A stretch of DNA of 64,000 nt from Undaria pinnatifida (GCA_012845835.1 JABAKD010000019.1:11658344-11722343), one strand, 5' to 3'; numbered from the stretch's first letter, positions 1 to 11,354 are shown. Notes: generated by a model not told the origin, from the sequence alone. Made by a program: numbers and translations.

Positions 1-360
1 GGCTCGGATTTAGCGCGCAATCTGAAAGTGTGGGAGAGGGAATTATCCGTATATTGGCAAGTAAGTGCATTTATTTGTTTAATGTGCATGGTGTGTGCAG
101 GCGTGCAAATTTTATAGCATATTTATTACACGCGTGTGTACGTTTTTTTATATGCTGCACGTTATAGGCGGTTGCCTCGTATGTCTTCTTCGAGTTGCCA
201 ACGATTGTTCGTCGTTGGTTGTTGGCTGGCGTCGAGAGTTCGATGTCGCCAGTTGGGTTGGGAGTTGACTCGTGTATACGGATGTTAGCGTGGGGTTGCC
301 GGCGGGGCAGCCCCGAGGTATTCCCATCTCCAACCCCCCTCTCCGGGCGGGGGGTTGCGC

Positions 361-484
361 ATTAATGTAATACAACTTCGAAAGCAAAGTGCAAAACGAG
401 TATTCACTCGGAGGGACTCGGACTAACGAAACTGCCCTATACCAGGTTCGAGGATAACCTGATACGCCACCGGGGCGACCGTCA
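361..484 (-). repeat. SINE-like element, tRNA-like head only (5' part)
   Basis: Read on the minus strand this begins GGTCGCCCCGGTGGC and carries an A-box-like TGGCGTATCAGG followed about 34 bases later by a B-box-like GTCCGAGTCCC. It matches the head of the fuller copy at 15519-15746 with only scattered changes, then stops matching near position 385. The spacing of the two boxes is that of a tRNA-derived RNA polymerase III promoter. The copy appears 3'-truncated or interrupted. Confidence 0.55.
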
Positions 485-737
485 ATTTGTACTTGTATGC
501 GAGTTCCATAACAACCAAGAGCAGAGGAGAGATCACTTAGTTAGGAGCATAGGGATCGACGCCAAACGCATGTATGTTGCGTCATGACTCGAAAGCACTA
601 ATCCGAGCATCAGACCTGGGCTGGACCTCTGCTGGCCTGCCACATATGTACAGGGAGTACCCAGGAAACGAAAAATATTATAGCGTATCTACAGAGTGGG
701 TACGTGGGCTTTGCTTACCACAACCGCGCAACAGGCA

Positions 738-739
738 GT

Positions 740-772
<33 letters not shown>

Positions 773-773
773 A
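738..773. repeat. (AGT)n microsatellite
   Basis: About twelve uninterrupted AGT units. No gene is associated with it; the open frames through it code for valine runs and are uninformative. Confidence 0.9.
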
Positions 774-1169
774 AGTTGCTGCTATTCAGCACAGCATTTG
801 CGTACAAAGCCCGTAGACTCAAAATAGACTCGTACTTCGGGGGGGGAATTCCCACTACTACGAAGTACTACTACTATGTTTATACACCACAGCGCTGTCT
901 GACTTTTTGTCCCCGTAATGATGCAGGATGTACAGTTTCCGTGCATAGAACAAGGCTCAACACCTTACTTAAAAACCTGCTGATCGTGACATCAGTAGGA
1001 GAGCCAACGACCTGTATCCTTCACGAGGAGGGCGCGCGATCGAAGTTATCACACACAGCTTGAAAGGATGAGTTCTCTACTTGTATTCAATACTAAATTT
1101 AATTTTTGATCTCACAACTGATGTAGTGTCATCTTCATTTTTTCTACTAGTCATGCGGTCAAGATGTGG

Positions 1170-1400
1170 TTGGTGTGTGGGTGTTGTTTTCACGTTAAAC
1201 CGTTGTTTCTATATATCATACCCAACGACATCATCATCACGATTCAGTACCCCCAGAGTCCGTGCTGATTCATCCTACAGACTGTGAAACAGATTCTTCT
1301 GGAGTAAATTTACACCAAACAGTCGCGATTTATCTAAAAGGTAAAGCAAGTCAGGTGCTAGCGTACCGGACACAAAAACGCAACAAACATAATGTCACGA
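1170..1400 (-). mobile_element. 5'-truncated LINE 3' end
   Basis: Read on the minus strand, this segment contains the CCGGTACGCTAGC block, then the GGATGAATCAGCACGGACTC block, and ends near GTTTAACGTGAAAACAAC. The same ordered blocks occur at 6840-7140 and in the arms of the large inverted repeat downstream of LINE coding sequence, so it is read as a LINE 3' UTR copy without coding sequence. Confidence 0.5.
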
Positions 1401-1475
1401 AGTTCGACGCGAGTCGACAAGGGAAGAAAATGTTGAATTCTTCTCGCGGTAAAAAATAAAAATGAAGGCACGTAA
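1400..1475 (+). repeat. SINE-like 3' part
   Basis: Matches 39065-39140 (GTTCGACGCGAGTCGAC, then CTCGCGGT, then AAATGAAGGCACGT). The tRNA-like head is missing, so this is a 5'-truncated copy lying between two LINE 3' ends. Confidence 0.5.
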
Positions 1476-1487
1476 GTTCAATGTGTG

Positions 1488-2200
1488 TGTGTGTTCTTCA
1501 CATTAAACCGTTCTTCTACTCGTCGACATCCAGCACACCCAGTGTCCGTACTGATTCTTCACCCTAGAAAGATCAGCTCTGTGGTCACAACAAGCCACGA
1601 CACAGAGATAATGCATCGTAATGCATTCGACAACGCAATGTCATGCCCTAGTACTGGGTACGACAGGCACAACATACATACGTCAGCAACAGAAATACAT
1701 TGGAAGAGAGAAATACGAAATAAACAAAAACAAAAACAAAAACAAAAACAAAAAAACAAGAAACAAAATAAGAAAACAAATAAAAACAAAGATAAAAATA
1801 AAACAAAAAATGAAACAAACAAAATGAAGGGGAAATCGAAGAAACAACCCAACCGCAAAGGAGAGCCAAAGCTCGGAAAAAAAAACATGATAAAATGAAA
1901 TAAAATAAAGTAAAGTAAAACCAAAATAAGATAATCCGAACACGAGCCAAAAACCTGGACACGCAAGGAGGGAACAAAGGGGAAAAAAATACCCCAGAGA
2001 AAGACGAAAAGTGCCATGTACCTACTAGTCGGCCTGGTACCTTGCTACCCTGCCTGCCATCTCCTTCCTGCCTTCGTCCACCGCGGTCTCCCTTCTATTC
2101 CTCCTGTTGCCCCCCCTGCCCCCATTCCCTTGGACGGCTTTCCTTCTACTCCTCCTGTTTCCCCCCCTCCCCCCTTTGTGTTCTTCTCATTAAACCAAAA
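1488..2200 (-). mobile_element. 5'-truncated LINE 3' end including C-terminal coding tail
   Basis: On the minus strand, 2200-2016 encodes the Gly/Arg-rich C-terminal tail also seen at the end of the near-complete LINE (GGVEG...RRWQAG-like). It is followed by a T-rich UTR (2010-1720) and the terminal block with CACGGAC near 1545, ending around GTGAAGAACAC at 1490. This shows that the T-rich stretch and the terminal block form one 3' UTR. The stretch 1868-2010 is partly repeated at 2270-2380, so two LINE ends are stacked in tandem. Confidence 0.6.
1725..1765. repeat. (AAAAAC)n low-complexity tract
   Basis: Several AAAAAC units inside the A-rich LINE UTR (T-rich in the sense of the LINE). Lys/Asn-rich open frames across it are compositional artefacts. 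Confidence 0.8.
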
Positions 2201-2600
2201 TACCTTGCAAAAGAGAGAAACAACGAAAGAAACCAAGACAAAATAAATAAATAAATAAATAAAAAGGGGAGCCAAAGCACGGGAGATAGAAACATACCCC
2301 GAGCATGAGCCAAAATGGACATGCAAGGGGGAAAGAAAGGGAAAAAAAAATACCCCGGAAAAAAGAAACAAGTAGAAGAAGGAAGGCTGGGAGGGCCAAA
2401 TAAAAGAGGCTCGTCACCTACCCACCATGCAAGACTCCCTTCATAAGGATAAGAAGGGGAAAGAAAAAAAATAAAAATAAAAAAAATAAAATAAAATAAA
2501 ATAAATAAATTCACGGAAAAATCAAAGTACCAAGACATCACATTCCGAGCAGCCGCAGCAGTTGGCGGTACGAGTGGCATAGATAGAAAGGTTCCACCTA

Positions 2601-5600
2601 CTAGTCGGCCTGGTACCTTGCTACCCTGTCTGCGGTCTCCTTCCTACTTTCATCTACCGCGGTTTCCCTTCTACTCCTCCTGTCCCCCCCCCTGCCTCCA
2701 TACCCTTGGGCGGTGTTCCTTCTACCCCTCCTGCTGCCCCCCCTCCCCCCGTTCCCTTCGACACCACCCACGGCGGATGCGCGGCGCTGTCTACTCAGCT
2801 TTGCCTCATCCTCGTGCCACCTGCCCATGAACCGTTCAGCTGCTTCGAGGACCCCCCGGTACCACTTGCCCACCTTTTTTGCTGCAGTGGGCCACAGCGC
2901 GGTCCCAACTCCAAAAACTAAGGGGGAGTGTTCCGTTGATCCCTCGTTGGCTTTGAACACCCTAAGGTCCTCAGCTATGGCTCTAGGCCAAGTCTTAAGT
3001 TGTCCGCCTGGTTTCGGGTTCTCCCCACCAGCGATCGTCCCGAACATCAACCGACGGGGCAGTCGCCCCTTGTGTTGTCGCACCAGGGCCCCGGCAAAGA
3101 AGAGCCGCCGTTTACGGATGGTCGTTTCGATGCTCTCGCATCGTGTCATCCTGAGGGCCTTCGCGTACGAGAGGGTGGTGTGGTCGGTGCGTAATCGGCG
3201 CTGGAAGCCAATGACTCGCAAAAGGACTTCGTGGTGGGCTGATCGGAGCTTGGCGAAGTGGTCCGCATTGAGGGTCCACGTCACACACCCGTACAGCAGG
3301 GTCTCAATGACCTCGGCCTTCAGCATGCGGACTTTCAGACTAAGCGGGGCGGTCGTCCTGTCATACAATTCCGGGCCAAACCGTTTGAGGCATGCCCGCA
3401 TGAGACGGATCCGTCGTTCGATTTCGAGCGAGAGGTCAGCGCTTTCGTGGATAATGCCGCCTAGGTATAAAAACTGGGTCGTCTATTTATACCTCTGGCC
3501 TGATGCTTCGATCGCGAGCGGTGGGGCGAGGGATGTCTGGTCCGGTGTTCGTAGCAGCATCGTCTCTGTCTTCTTTTCCGATACCGTGAGGCCTGCTGCT
3601 TCGAAGACAGTCACGATGACTGTCATCATTTTAGCAAGGCCTTCCGCCGACTTCGAAACAATTCCTGCGTCATCTGCGTACAACATGCCCCACACAGCCC
3701 TTTGCACGCATGCCAACGGTTCCTCTTTTCCGACTGCACTGCCCTCTTCGAGGTGAACCAAATCCCTTACGATGCTTTCGTCTTTGCTGAAGCGTACCAG
3801 CACGACGTGTATCGCAGCAGCGAAGAACACGTTGAACAGTAACGGTGATAGCACGCAGCCTTGCCGCAGCCCCTGGGTGACATTAAACCAATCCGAGTGC
3901 TCGCCGTCATCCGCACGCACGCGAGCCCGCATGCCTTCGTGGAAGTTGCGGATAACTGTAAGCATCTTGGTTGGTACGCCAAGGCGTGTGAGTACCTCCC
4001 ACAACAGTTCCCGGTCGACAGAGTCGTACGCTTTCTGCAGATCGATGAAGCACATGTACAGGGGGATTTTCCTCTGTCGTCCGAGCTCTTGCAACCGGCG
4101 CACGACAAACAGCATGTCGACCGTCGACCGTGCGGGACGGAAGCCGCACTGTTCTTCAGGAAGTATTTCCTCGGCCTCGCAGTAGTTGCTAAGGCGGGAC
4201 GCAACGATTTTCAACAATATTTTGCCTGCGTGGGCAACAAGCGAGATCCCTCTGTAATTGTTGCAATCAGTTCGATCCTTTTTTTTGTGAAGGGTCTTGA
4301 TGATAGCATCTTTCCATTGCTGGGGGACTTCGCCCGTTACCCACACGTTGACAAGGATATTGTGAAAACACTGGACGAAAGCGGGGTGGTCAAGTTTTAG
4401 TAGTTCGACCGGGAGACCGTCTGGTCCAACGGCTTTCCAATTTGACATGCCCTTAATTGCATCCGTCATCTCGTCCATGGATGGTTCATCTCCAAGCGAT
4501 AGTTTAAGCGGTCGCGGTGGCAAGAGGTCGATGATCGTGGGATCGAGTTTCAGCGATTTCGTGTTCAAGAGTTTGTGGTAGTGCCCCGCCCATCGTTCAC
4601 GAATTCGCGCTTGATCCCGCAACAACGTGCCATCCTCGTCCATAATAAACTGCTCGCTCCTCGCTTTTGTACCTTGCAATCCCACCGTACTCTTCAGGTG
4701 CTTGTAGAACCCTCGTTGATCGTTACTCGCTAGGAGTCTCTCGGTTTCGGCGAGGTACTCTTCAAAGTACGCTTGTACTCCTGCGGCAACCACTTCCTGC
4801 AGATTCGCACACGCAGATCTCAATTTCTTCCACGCTACACTATCTCGGGGTTTGGCACGCAAGAACTGTCTCGCATCCTCCCTCGCTGTCCATGCTACTC
4901 TGAAAGCGGCCGAAATTTCGGCAGGCTCGCACCAACCATGCCGGCGGTGGCGACGTGGTGGAGGTGGCACCTCTTTCTCTACAGCATCGATGATAGTCGT
5001 GGTGAAAAACTCAACCATGCCAGACGTGTTACGGGGCTGGATAGGTTGGTTGAGAGTGGAAACAACCCTCGCGATTACTCGTTGGCGACGCTTTCCGTCG
5101 GATAAAAAAAGCTGCCTGTCGAATTCTCGGCGTTTTGGGGGTTTCAGCATTTTTCTGTTGGACGAAAAGTGACCACTAAGTCGGACCTTGATGTACACAA
5201 TGTTGTGGTCTGAATCGGCCTTAGCTGGTGGCGGAGGCTGTGGGATGACTTTAACATCATGTACTCTAGGTCGATGGGCTTGGCGGGTTAGGATGTAGTC
5301 TATCCTCTTACGGTCATTCGGGCTGGTGCCGTTGTACGTATGCGATATCCCACCCTTGCGCGTGCTGAAAAATGTGTTGGTGAGAGCTAGCTTGCAATTG
5401 GTAGCGAACGACAAAAGTCGTTTGCCATTATCGCTACGAGCATCTCGTCCGTATGCTCCAAGCACCCTACTTTCATCATCACCGCACCCTTCCATCCTCT
5501 GCCCAGTTCGCGCGTTAGCATCCATCAGTACAAACAAACACTCTTTAGTGGGGATCTGTTCAACCAGGTCCTCCAGCTTTTGCCAGAAAATACCTTTCAG

Positions 5601-5981
5601 CTTGGTGTCTTTGGTACAATCAGTTGGGGCGTACGCAACGACGAAATTAACAGCATCGCATCGACCATCCAACTCAAAGCGCATAGACATAAGCCGTTCG
5701 TCAATGAACTGCTGGGTGAACCTAGACTTACGGCATATTGAGTCCTTAACTGCTAGACCTACTCCGTACAGCCCTTGCCTCGCTGCTGTTTTTTCCTGAC
5801 CTGAGCAAAAAACTTGGTATCCAGCTGCACTGAATCTCGTGTTGCCGGGCCGTCGAGTTTCCTGCAGGCCAATGAAGTCACAGCCGAGTTGCTGGCCTTT
5901 CGCCAGTACACGCTCGTCATGCCCATACCCGTTCTTCCCCTTTACGGCCAGGGTACGCACGTTGTAGGTCGCTACCGCCAC
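2601..5981 (-). pseudogene. LINE endonuclease-reverse transcriptase, one in-frame stop
   Basis: This frame encodes the enzyme that nicks target DNA and copies the element RNA. Residues 1-270 form an exonuclease-endonuclease-phosphatase domain with TYNVRTL, GLQETR, MDANARTGQ, RIDYILT and the catalytic SDHN near residue 258. Reverse transcriptase follows from about residue 500: [59 protein letters not shown], and the catalytic YADD at residues 768-771 (about 3680-3669). A TAG at 3485-3483 ends the first 832 residues. The same frame then continues TTQFLYLGG and on through the post-RT region (LLYGCVTWTL, RRLFFAGALVR, WYRGVLEAAERF) to a Gly/Arg-rich tail ending at 2601. The second LINE in this window has Gln at the stop position, so a single C-to-T change explains it. 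No separate ORF1 was recognised. The style recalls RTE/BovB-like enzymes, but clade assignment needs a tree. Confidence 0.85.
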
Positions 5982-6530
5982 AAGTGCCGCCTTCCGTCTC
6001 TTACGAGTCTCGCGTGCTGCTTTCTCGGCCAGCCGACGAGAGGCTCGTCCCCTCCTCCGTTTCTTTTTCTGTTGTTTCTTTTTTTCTCTCTATTAATGTG
6101 ATGATTGTGGCTCTCCGTTTCGTAGCCCGGTTCGCGGCTTGGTTTCCGCTGGCTGGGTGCAGCCGTCCCAGCCAACGCCGACACTCCCATCCTTCCTGTC
6201 GTGCATGCGTACCCACGCGGTGGCCAGCCTCTCCACTCCCCAAGCTGCCCACGCCGCGCTCTCTGCTGTGGTGATGTACCCGTCCTGTCCCGGGGATGAA
6301 CTCCTCGGCGTCGGGGTTAAAAAGAAAACCCATCACCACCACCCCACGCGGTCCTTAGAGTGAGCAGTTCACTAGCCAGACCGCGCAAGGTTCCCTCTCT
6401 ACCCAGCCCGAGGCTCGATGCCCGTGTGACTGCCGCTAGACCGCTGCAGGTCCTCGCGGGCTTCCTCGGCCCACCCCAAGGACGGGGCAGGCCGAAGGCA
6501 AGAGTCAATGGACAGGGAGGGCGAAAGCGT
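5982..6530 (-). promoter_or_regulatory. Probable LINE 5' UTR
   Basis: A GC-rich block immediately upstream of the endonuclease start. Minus-strand open frames at 6342-6001 and 6508-6317 are in other frames and show no recognisable ORF1 or zinc-knuckle motif. By position this should hold the internal promoter of the LINE; no core element was identified. Confidence 0.35.
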
Positions 6531-6539
6531 CACAGCAGT

Positions 6540-7140
6540 ATTATTGTCCTTTCTTTTTCTTTTCTTTTTTTTTGTTTTTTATTTTACTCCATCATTCCCC
6601 TCTCCACCGGTCTTATGCTGGACGGTGTATTCTTTCTCTTCTTCGTGTTTTTTTTGTCCGTGCAACAACCAACATAACGTATCTTCTTCGGGTTGTTTTA
6701 CTCGTGCGACATGAGGTACTATCTGCTCCTCGTCAGCGCGTATATAGTATGTATGGTGTTCGTCTGGCAATTAATTGCAGCCCTTCCTTTCCTTTCCCAT
6801 CTTCTTCTTGCATCACATCCTTCAGAACACTGGTGGTTTGGTTGGCTTTGTTTTCCTTCTTCTTTTTTCCTTTTTTTTCCTTTTTTTTCTCTTTCTTCGT
6901 GGCCTGGTCTTGTTTTGTTGCGTTCTCGTACCCGGTACGCTAGCTTACTAATACGTACTCCAATTGCTTTACGACCCTTGAAGCTTGATGGCTTCCGACT
7001 GTTAGGTTTACTGTGTTTCATGACCACATAATAACCTGTATGTAGCTGGTATCTCTCTAGGATGAATCAACACGGACTTAGGGTGTACTGATGATGTTGT
7101 TGGGTAGAAATAACTGTTTAATGTGAAGACAACGCACACC
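6540..7140 (+). mobile_element. LINE 3' UTR copy, plus orientation
   Basis: A T-rich tract, then TACCCGGTACGCTAGC, then GGATGAATCAACACGGAC, ending GTTTAATGTGAAGACAAC at about 7130. The same order is seen after LINE coding sequence at 35640-36200. There is no coding sequence in this copy, so it is a 5'-truncated insertion. Confidence 0.5.
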
Positions 7141-7144
7141 GTCG

Positions 7145-7261
7145 TATGGGGAGGGGGGAGGGGGTGTATCTGATATGTGACTGGTCCAGATTCGAGTTAC
7201 TACCGCTTGGAGGGGCCGCGAGAAAAGAGTGGTGCGAGAATAATAAAAAAGACTGAAGATA
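7145..7261 (+). repeat. SINE-like 3' fragment
   Basis: Resembles 39160-39250: a GAGTTACTAC block, then a GCGAG block, then GGTGCG followed by an AATAATAAA-like end. It is wedged between two LINE 3' ends that point toward each other. Confidence 0.35.
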
Positions 7262-7545
7262 AAAAAGGATGTGTGTTGTTCACATCAAACTGATATTTCC
7301 ACACATATCTATGTCATCTTCATCAAGTGCCCGTGCCGATGCCTCCTAGGGAGACGAGCTCTGAGGTCACAAACTACGCGACAGAGATACACATTGCAAA
7401 TTCAGCAAGGTGGTTTAGCCATGCAATGATCCGCCATGTACATGCGGGCAAGAAAAAGACGCAAGCCAGTACTACACCAGAAAGTAAGACGATTTGCAAC
7501 AAAAAAGGGAAAAAGCACAACAACAGCAACAACAACAACAACAAC
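7262..7545 (-). mobile_element. LINE 3' end, minus orientation
   Basis: On the minus strand it ends with the GAGGCATCGGCACGGGCACT-like terminal block and GTGAACAACACAC, preceded by a (TTG)n-rich segment (7505-7550). It faces the 6540-7140 copy tail to tail. Confidence 0.4.
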
Positions 7546-7899
7546 AACAAACAGCCAGCGAGCAACTGTCAACAATGAATACTTGTGGCAACAAATTAGA
7601 TAAGCGATCCAACCGACATCGGGGGCAGCAACCATAGATAGGTCTAATAATGTTATATATATGTTGGGTTTCGAATTGACCTATACTACTGATATAGACT
7701 ATTACATAGGCTTTATAATACAGGTTCGGTCCATTCGCCGTGCGTTGTTAGGGAGTAACCGTGATATACATATATATATGTGGATCGGGGCGGGTGTGGT
7801 CTATGCGCTCGGAACACTACTGAGTTGTCGTTTCAAGGCAATTAATTCAAATGATCCCCACGGGTGCTTAGTGCTTAGGATAGCGGTCGAATTTTGTGC

Positions 7900-8010
7900 C
7901 AAAAGAAAATTATAAAAAATGAAAATATACTCCAGCTGTGAGATCGAAGATTTTTGTCGAAACTCATCTTTGCAAGCTGTGTGTGATACTCCTCCTATCG
8001 CGCGTATAAC
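7900..8010. repeat. Dispersed repeat, also at 63575-63680
   Basis: Contains GTGAGATCGAAGATTTT, GTCGAAACTCAT and TTGCAAGCTGTGTGTGATAC. The same series in the same order occurs near the right end of the window, and the CTGTGAGATC part recurs near 8985. Function unknown. Confidence 0.6.
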
Positions 8011-8092
8011 GGGTTGTGTGTCCTCATTAAGGACATAGGTCGGCGACTCCCCTTGCAACTACAGTGTAGCTATCAGGGTCAACAGGGTGATG

Positions 8093-8535
8093 TTAGCCAG
8101 TCTGTGCGCGGAAACTATAAAACCCGTTTCTGAGGGGGACAAAATCTGACAGCTGTGGAAGGTAATAATGCATCCGTTTATCAAGTGACTCCTGAAAATC
8201 GAATAACCGGTGAGAGGAGGGCGGAGTTTTGATGGACGTGGGGGCCTGGTTTCGATCAAAAGGGAGCGGGGTTGGGGGGGGGGGGGGGAAGGGGAAGGGG
8301 GGTTGGGGGGGGGGGGGGGGACGGGCGGGGAAGCTCAATTTGTGTGTGGAAACTATAAATCCTTCAAGGGGATAAACCTGACGATTTCGGAAAATGCACC
8401 AGTTTATCAAGGGGAGGGGGTTGAGGCGGGGGCGGGGCGGGTGGGGCAGCTCAATCTGTGCGTGGAAACGATACATTCTTTTAAGGGGATAAATGTGACG
8501 GTTTTGGAAATAATGCGCCAGTTTATCGTGTATAT
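8093..8535. repeat. Three-copy tandem repeat with G-rich spacers
   Basis: Copies at about 8093-8185, 8332-8410 and 8446-8530 each run GGAAACTATA (or variant), then GGGGATAAA-like, then a TGACGGTTTTGGAA-like block, then CAGTTTATC. Between them are poly-G-rich spacers (8270-8330, 8412-8440). The poly-Gly and poly-Pro frames here are compositional. Confidence 0.7.
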
Positions 8536-8570
8536 CCTGTAAGTCGTACAATTAGTGAGTAGAGGGCGGA

Positions 8571-9260
8571 GTGTTCGAGGAGCTGGGGGTCGGGTGGGGT
8601 GGGGGGGTGGGGTGGGGGGGGAGGGGGGGAGGTGGGGGAGGTGGGGGGCGGGGTTGGAGGGGGGAGGGGGGAGGAGGGGCTTTTAGTGGCATAGATGTAG
8701 GGGTTTGCGATACGTGTGGTGCTAGGTCTAGGCGATGGTGCGGGTGGTGGGGAAGGAGGGGGCGTTGGGGGCGCGGGGGGGGGGGGGGGGGGGAGGCGGG
8801 CGGGGGGAAAGCAGCGGCATGGATGGCTCTAAAAAGATAATGAGGTGATATCCAGTGCGTGGAAGTGTTTTTTCGTCTGGCGGATTTCAATATTAGGTGG
8901 GGCGTTTGAGCAAGGGAGAGGCGGGGGGGGGGAGGAAGGGTTTTTAAAGAGATTTAGGTCACATATAATATTCAAATACACTCCGGCTGTGAGATCAAAT
9001 ATATGTAGGGGCTTGCTATACGCGTGGTGCTAGGTCCAGGCGATCGTGCGGGTGGTGGGAAAGGAGGGGGCGTTGGAGAGGGGGGGGGGGGTTGAAATTT
9101 ACGACATGAATGGTGAGGAGAATAATGACGTGATATCAACTGCGTAGAGGTGTTTATTACTCTGGCCGATTTTGATTGTAAGTGGGGCGTTTGAAAAAAC
9201 TGGGCAAGAAAAAAAAGAAAGAAAAAAAGAGGGGCGGGTGGGGGGGGGGGGGGGAAGGGG
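8571..9260. repeat. G-rich tandem duplication, about 300-bp unit
   Basis: The pair 8695-8935 and 9003-9235 shares TGGTGCTAGGTC, CGATNGTGCGGGTGGTGG, AAGGAGGGGGCGTTGG, then GTGATATC and GTGGGGCGTTTGA in the same order. The first copy is preceded by a long run of G clusters (8580-8675). Many runs of three or more G could form G-quadruplexes on the plus strand. No coding sequence. Confidence 0.7.
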
Positions 9261-9548
9261 GTGGGGCGTTTACAATATCTGACAGCTGATGGACGAGGTT
9301 CCCCAACTTAGTTAGGAAGATGCCGAGCAGCGCCGTTGGAACATCTTCCGTTTTTCGCTCTGTATTTAATTCGGCCATAATTGTTTCATTATTACATTAT
9401 TATTCATCGAGATGCGCTTTCATTATGTATGATCGAAATCAGAGTGGGTGGGTTGGTGAGGTGGAGAAATACTCGTATTGGGGGGCGCGGAAAAATAAAG
9501 AACAGGTGTCTGACATCATTGTTTTCCTTTTTTAACCATGCTAACTAC

Positions 9549-9569
9549 CCCTAACCCTAACCCTAACCC
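9549..9569. repeat. Interstitial telomere-type repeat (CCCTAA)n
   Basis: Three full CCCTAA units plus CCC, i.e. TTAGGG on the minus strand. It is well inside the window and follows directly on the G-rich tandem block. Possibly a healed break or chance; too short for a telomere. Confidence 0.7.
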
Positions 9570-9689
9570 ATACCTGGTACAAAATAAATACCGGTCGAAG
9601 TGCCTCCTATTGAAGAATGGACTCTGTAGTCTATATTCCAATACGCCTGTTCCATCTCCCTATTTCTCCGGCGTCTCTCCTTCGCTTCC

Positions 9690-9835
9690 ACATTTTGGCC
9701 ACATAGCCACTTTCAAACTATCTTCTTTCGTCTTCACAAGTGATCTTAACAGACAATTCGGTGCCACCTCTGCATCTCTAAGCACAGAGACGGAGCTTCG
9801 AGACGCGTCAGGGCTCCATCCCCTGATGACAGCAC
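9690..9835. repeat. Dispersed repeat family E
   Basis: Contains CCACATAGCCACTTTC, AAACTATCTTCT, TTCACAAGTG, ATTCGGTGCCACCTCTG and GGAGCTTCGAGACGC. A similar ordered series is at 51035-51160, and the CACCTCTGCATCTCTGATCA part is at 46275-46320. Not identified. Confidence 0.5.
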
Positions 9836-10149
9836 TGGGGTAAATTGGTTCGAAATGTCAAATGATGTGTATCACTGCCAGGGGCTTGCGGGGATCTGGA
9901 TACGATACACCACACATCACACTACCCCCCCCCTCCTCCCGCCAAACTCCATGAAGGAAAATTAATGTTTTTCTTTTTTTCCCGACCTTGCTCACAGTGC
10001 CAGGGAGGCGTTACAAGAAGGGTGGGAATGAGGAGCGTGACAAACGCAGTCAACTGGTCAAACTCCTAACTGCATTACTATTGCGTTGGTGGTTCTTGCA
10101 TTTTATTGCCATTCATACATGTGTTCTCGTGCTCAACCACCTTGCATGC

Positions 10150-10330
10150 CCTCTATAGTGCTCTTTCTTTCTCGCACTCCCAGGCTGATGAGTTTCGTGA
10201 GTTTCGTGTATAATAGCTGAAATAATACCTGGTAGTTCTTTATTTGTATCGCTCTAGGATGAAGAATCAGCACGGACAATAATGGGTGGGTGTAACACTG
10301 ATGTCGGTGAGTAGAACTGTCTGTGACCAC
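10150..10330 (+). mobile_element. LINE 3' end, plus orientation
   Basis: Carries CGCTCTAGGATGAAGAATCA then GCACGGAC and a GGTGAGTAGAACTGTCTGTG end. It corresponds to the terminal block at 7060-7130. No coding sequence attached. Confidence 0.4.
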
Positions 10331-10759
10331 ATTATTTGTATCTTTGTTGTTTATCTTTTTTTTTTTTATCCTCCGGCGGATGGGGAAAAATAAAGCTTTA
10401 GCTCACCTCACTTCCACGTATTTTCATACACGTCGTGTATTTATCTTTCGAATTGGGTTGTTGTTCGTTTTCGCTGAGGCGTGGGAGGGAGTTGCTGCAG
10501 GTACCGACGGCATTGACGGCATCCTCATGTCCTCACCTATTATCGCTGCTGCTCAATGCACTGGCACAGCTCCAGGGCACAGCCCTATACTATTGTTCCC
10601 TGCAATAGCCCTACTATTATTGCTCCATGCAACAGCGTTATTACTCCGTGTGATAATCATATTAATCCCTCCCTTGGCCCCATCGACTGGGGCGTACTGT
10701 ACGCTCTCGGAAGGCCGAGTTCCCAAAATAGCCCACGACCATGCAAACTCCTTCAAATG

Positions 10760-11354
10760 CGAGGTCATCTGCTGCCGTTGCACAGTACCCGAGACCGTAC
10801 CATGACCTTGTTGCCGCTGAGACCCCTTCCTACTTCCTCGAGCTTACGGCAAACCTGACTTTCGTCCTCTTTCGTGTGGCTCGTGTGTAGCTTACATGCG
10901 CCCCACTTTCTTCGTAATTTCCTACGAGTCCCTTGCCCCAAACGTTCTCCCCGTCGCGAGTGCCGATGGTCCTTGGATACGGAAGACACAATGCGTGAGT
11001 TCATCCGGGATTTCTCCCATCTCCTCGTGATACCTCGAAGCGAATGCAGGTTTTGCCGTATCAGCACGTTACGTCTCTTTCCTTACTCTGGTACGAGGAA
11101 AAATGGGCGCGTTCGGGGAGAAGGGAGCAGCACGATAACCATACTACCATAAGAGCGACGGGGGCACCGTCCGATCGCATCCCCGATGGCGCTCCGTTGA
11201 CCTAGTCTGGTGTTCATGCCGCTACGCTTCCTGCCTCGGCTTGATGACTAATTGCACCTGCGGCATCAGATCTCTACCGCCTTATCTACCTGACGGCACT
11301 GCCAACCAGTCCGACTACTAGCTGTTATAGGTTGGTAACCTCCTATCTCTAACA
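10760..11354 (-). mobile_element. Probable 3' LTR of a degraded LTR retrotransposon
   Basis: On the minus strand a polypurine tract (GCGGGGGAG) is followed directly at 11354 by TGTTAGAGATAGGAGG, the usual arrangement at the start of a copia-type 3' LTR (PPT then TG). The lower edge is uncertain because no second LTR was found in the window. The internal part would lie at 11355-13450. Motif-based, so moderate to low confidence. Confidence 0.35.

Larger units (their letters stand above)
2270..6530 (-). mobile_element. Near-complete LINE (non-LTR retrotransposon)
   Basis: A minus-strand non-LTR element. It has a GC-rich probable 5' UTR (about 6530-5982), one long frame for apurinic-like endonuclease plus reverse transcriptase (5981-2601), and a T-rich 3' UTR that runs into further LINE 3' ends below 2270. 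It has no LTRs. The ends are approximate: the 5' edge is placed where GC-rich sequence gives way to pyrimidine tracts, and no target-site duplication was identified. It abuts a plus-strand LINE 3' UTR copy (6540-7140), so the two insertions lie head to tail in opposite directions. Confidence 0.8.

Noticed and set aside
361-484. tRNA gene
   Set aside because: A and B boxes are present, but acceptor ends do not pair and copies continue into a shared non-tRNA body, so it is treated as a SINE-like head.
1485-1898. Lys/Asn-rich 137-codon frame
   Set aside because: Made by the A-rich LINE UTR and (AAAAAC)n; no conserved motif.
2713-3756. 347-codon plus-strand open frame
   Set aside because: It is antisense to the LINE post-RT region; the minus strand has recognisable protein motifs and this strand does not.
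8552-8890. Pro-rich and Gly-rich frames
   Set aside because: Pure consequence of poly-G/poly-C composition in the tandem region.
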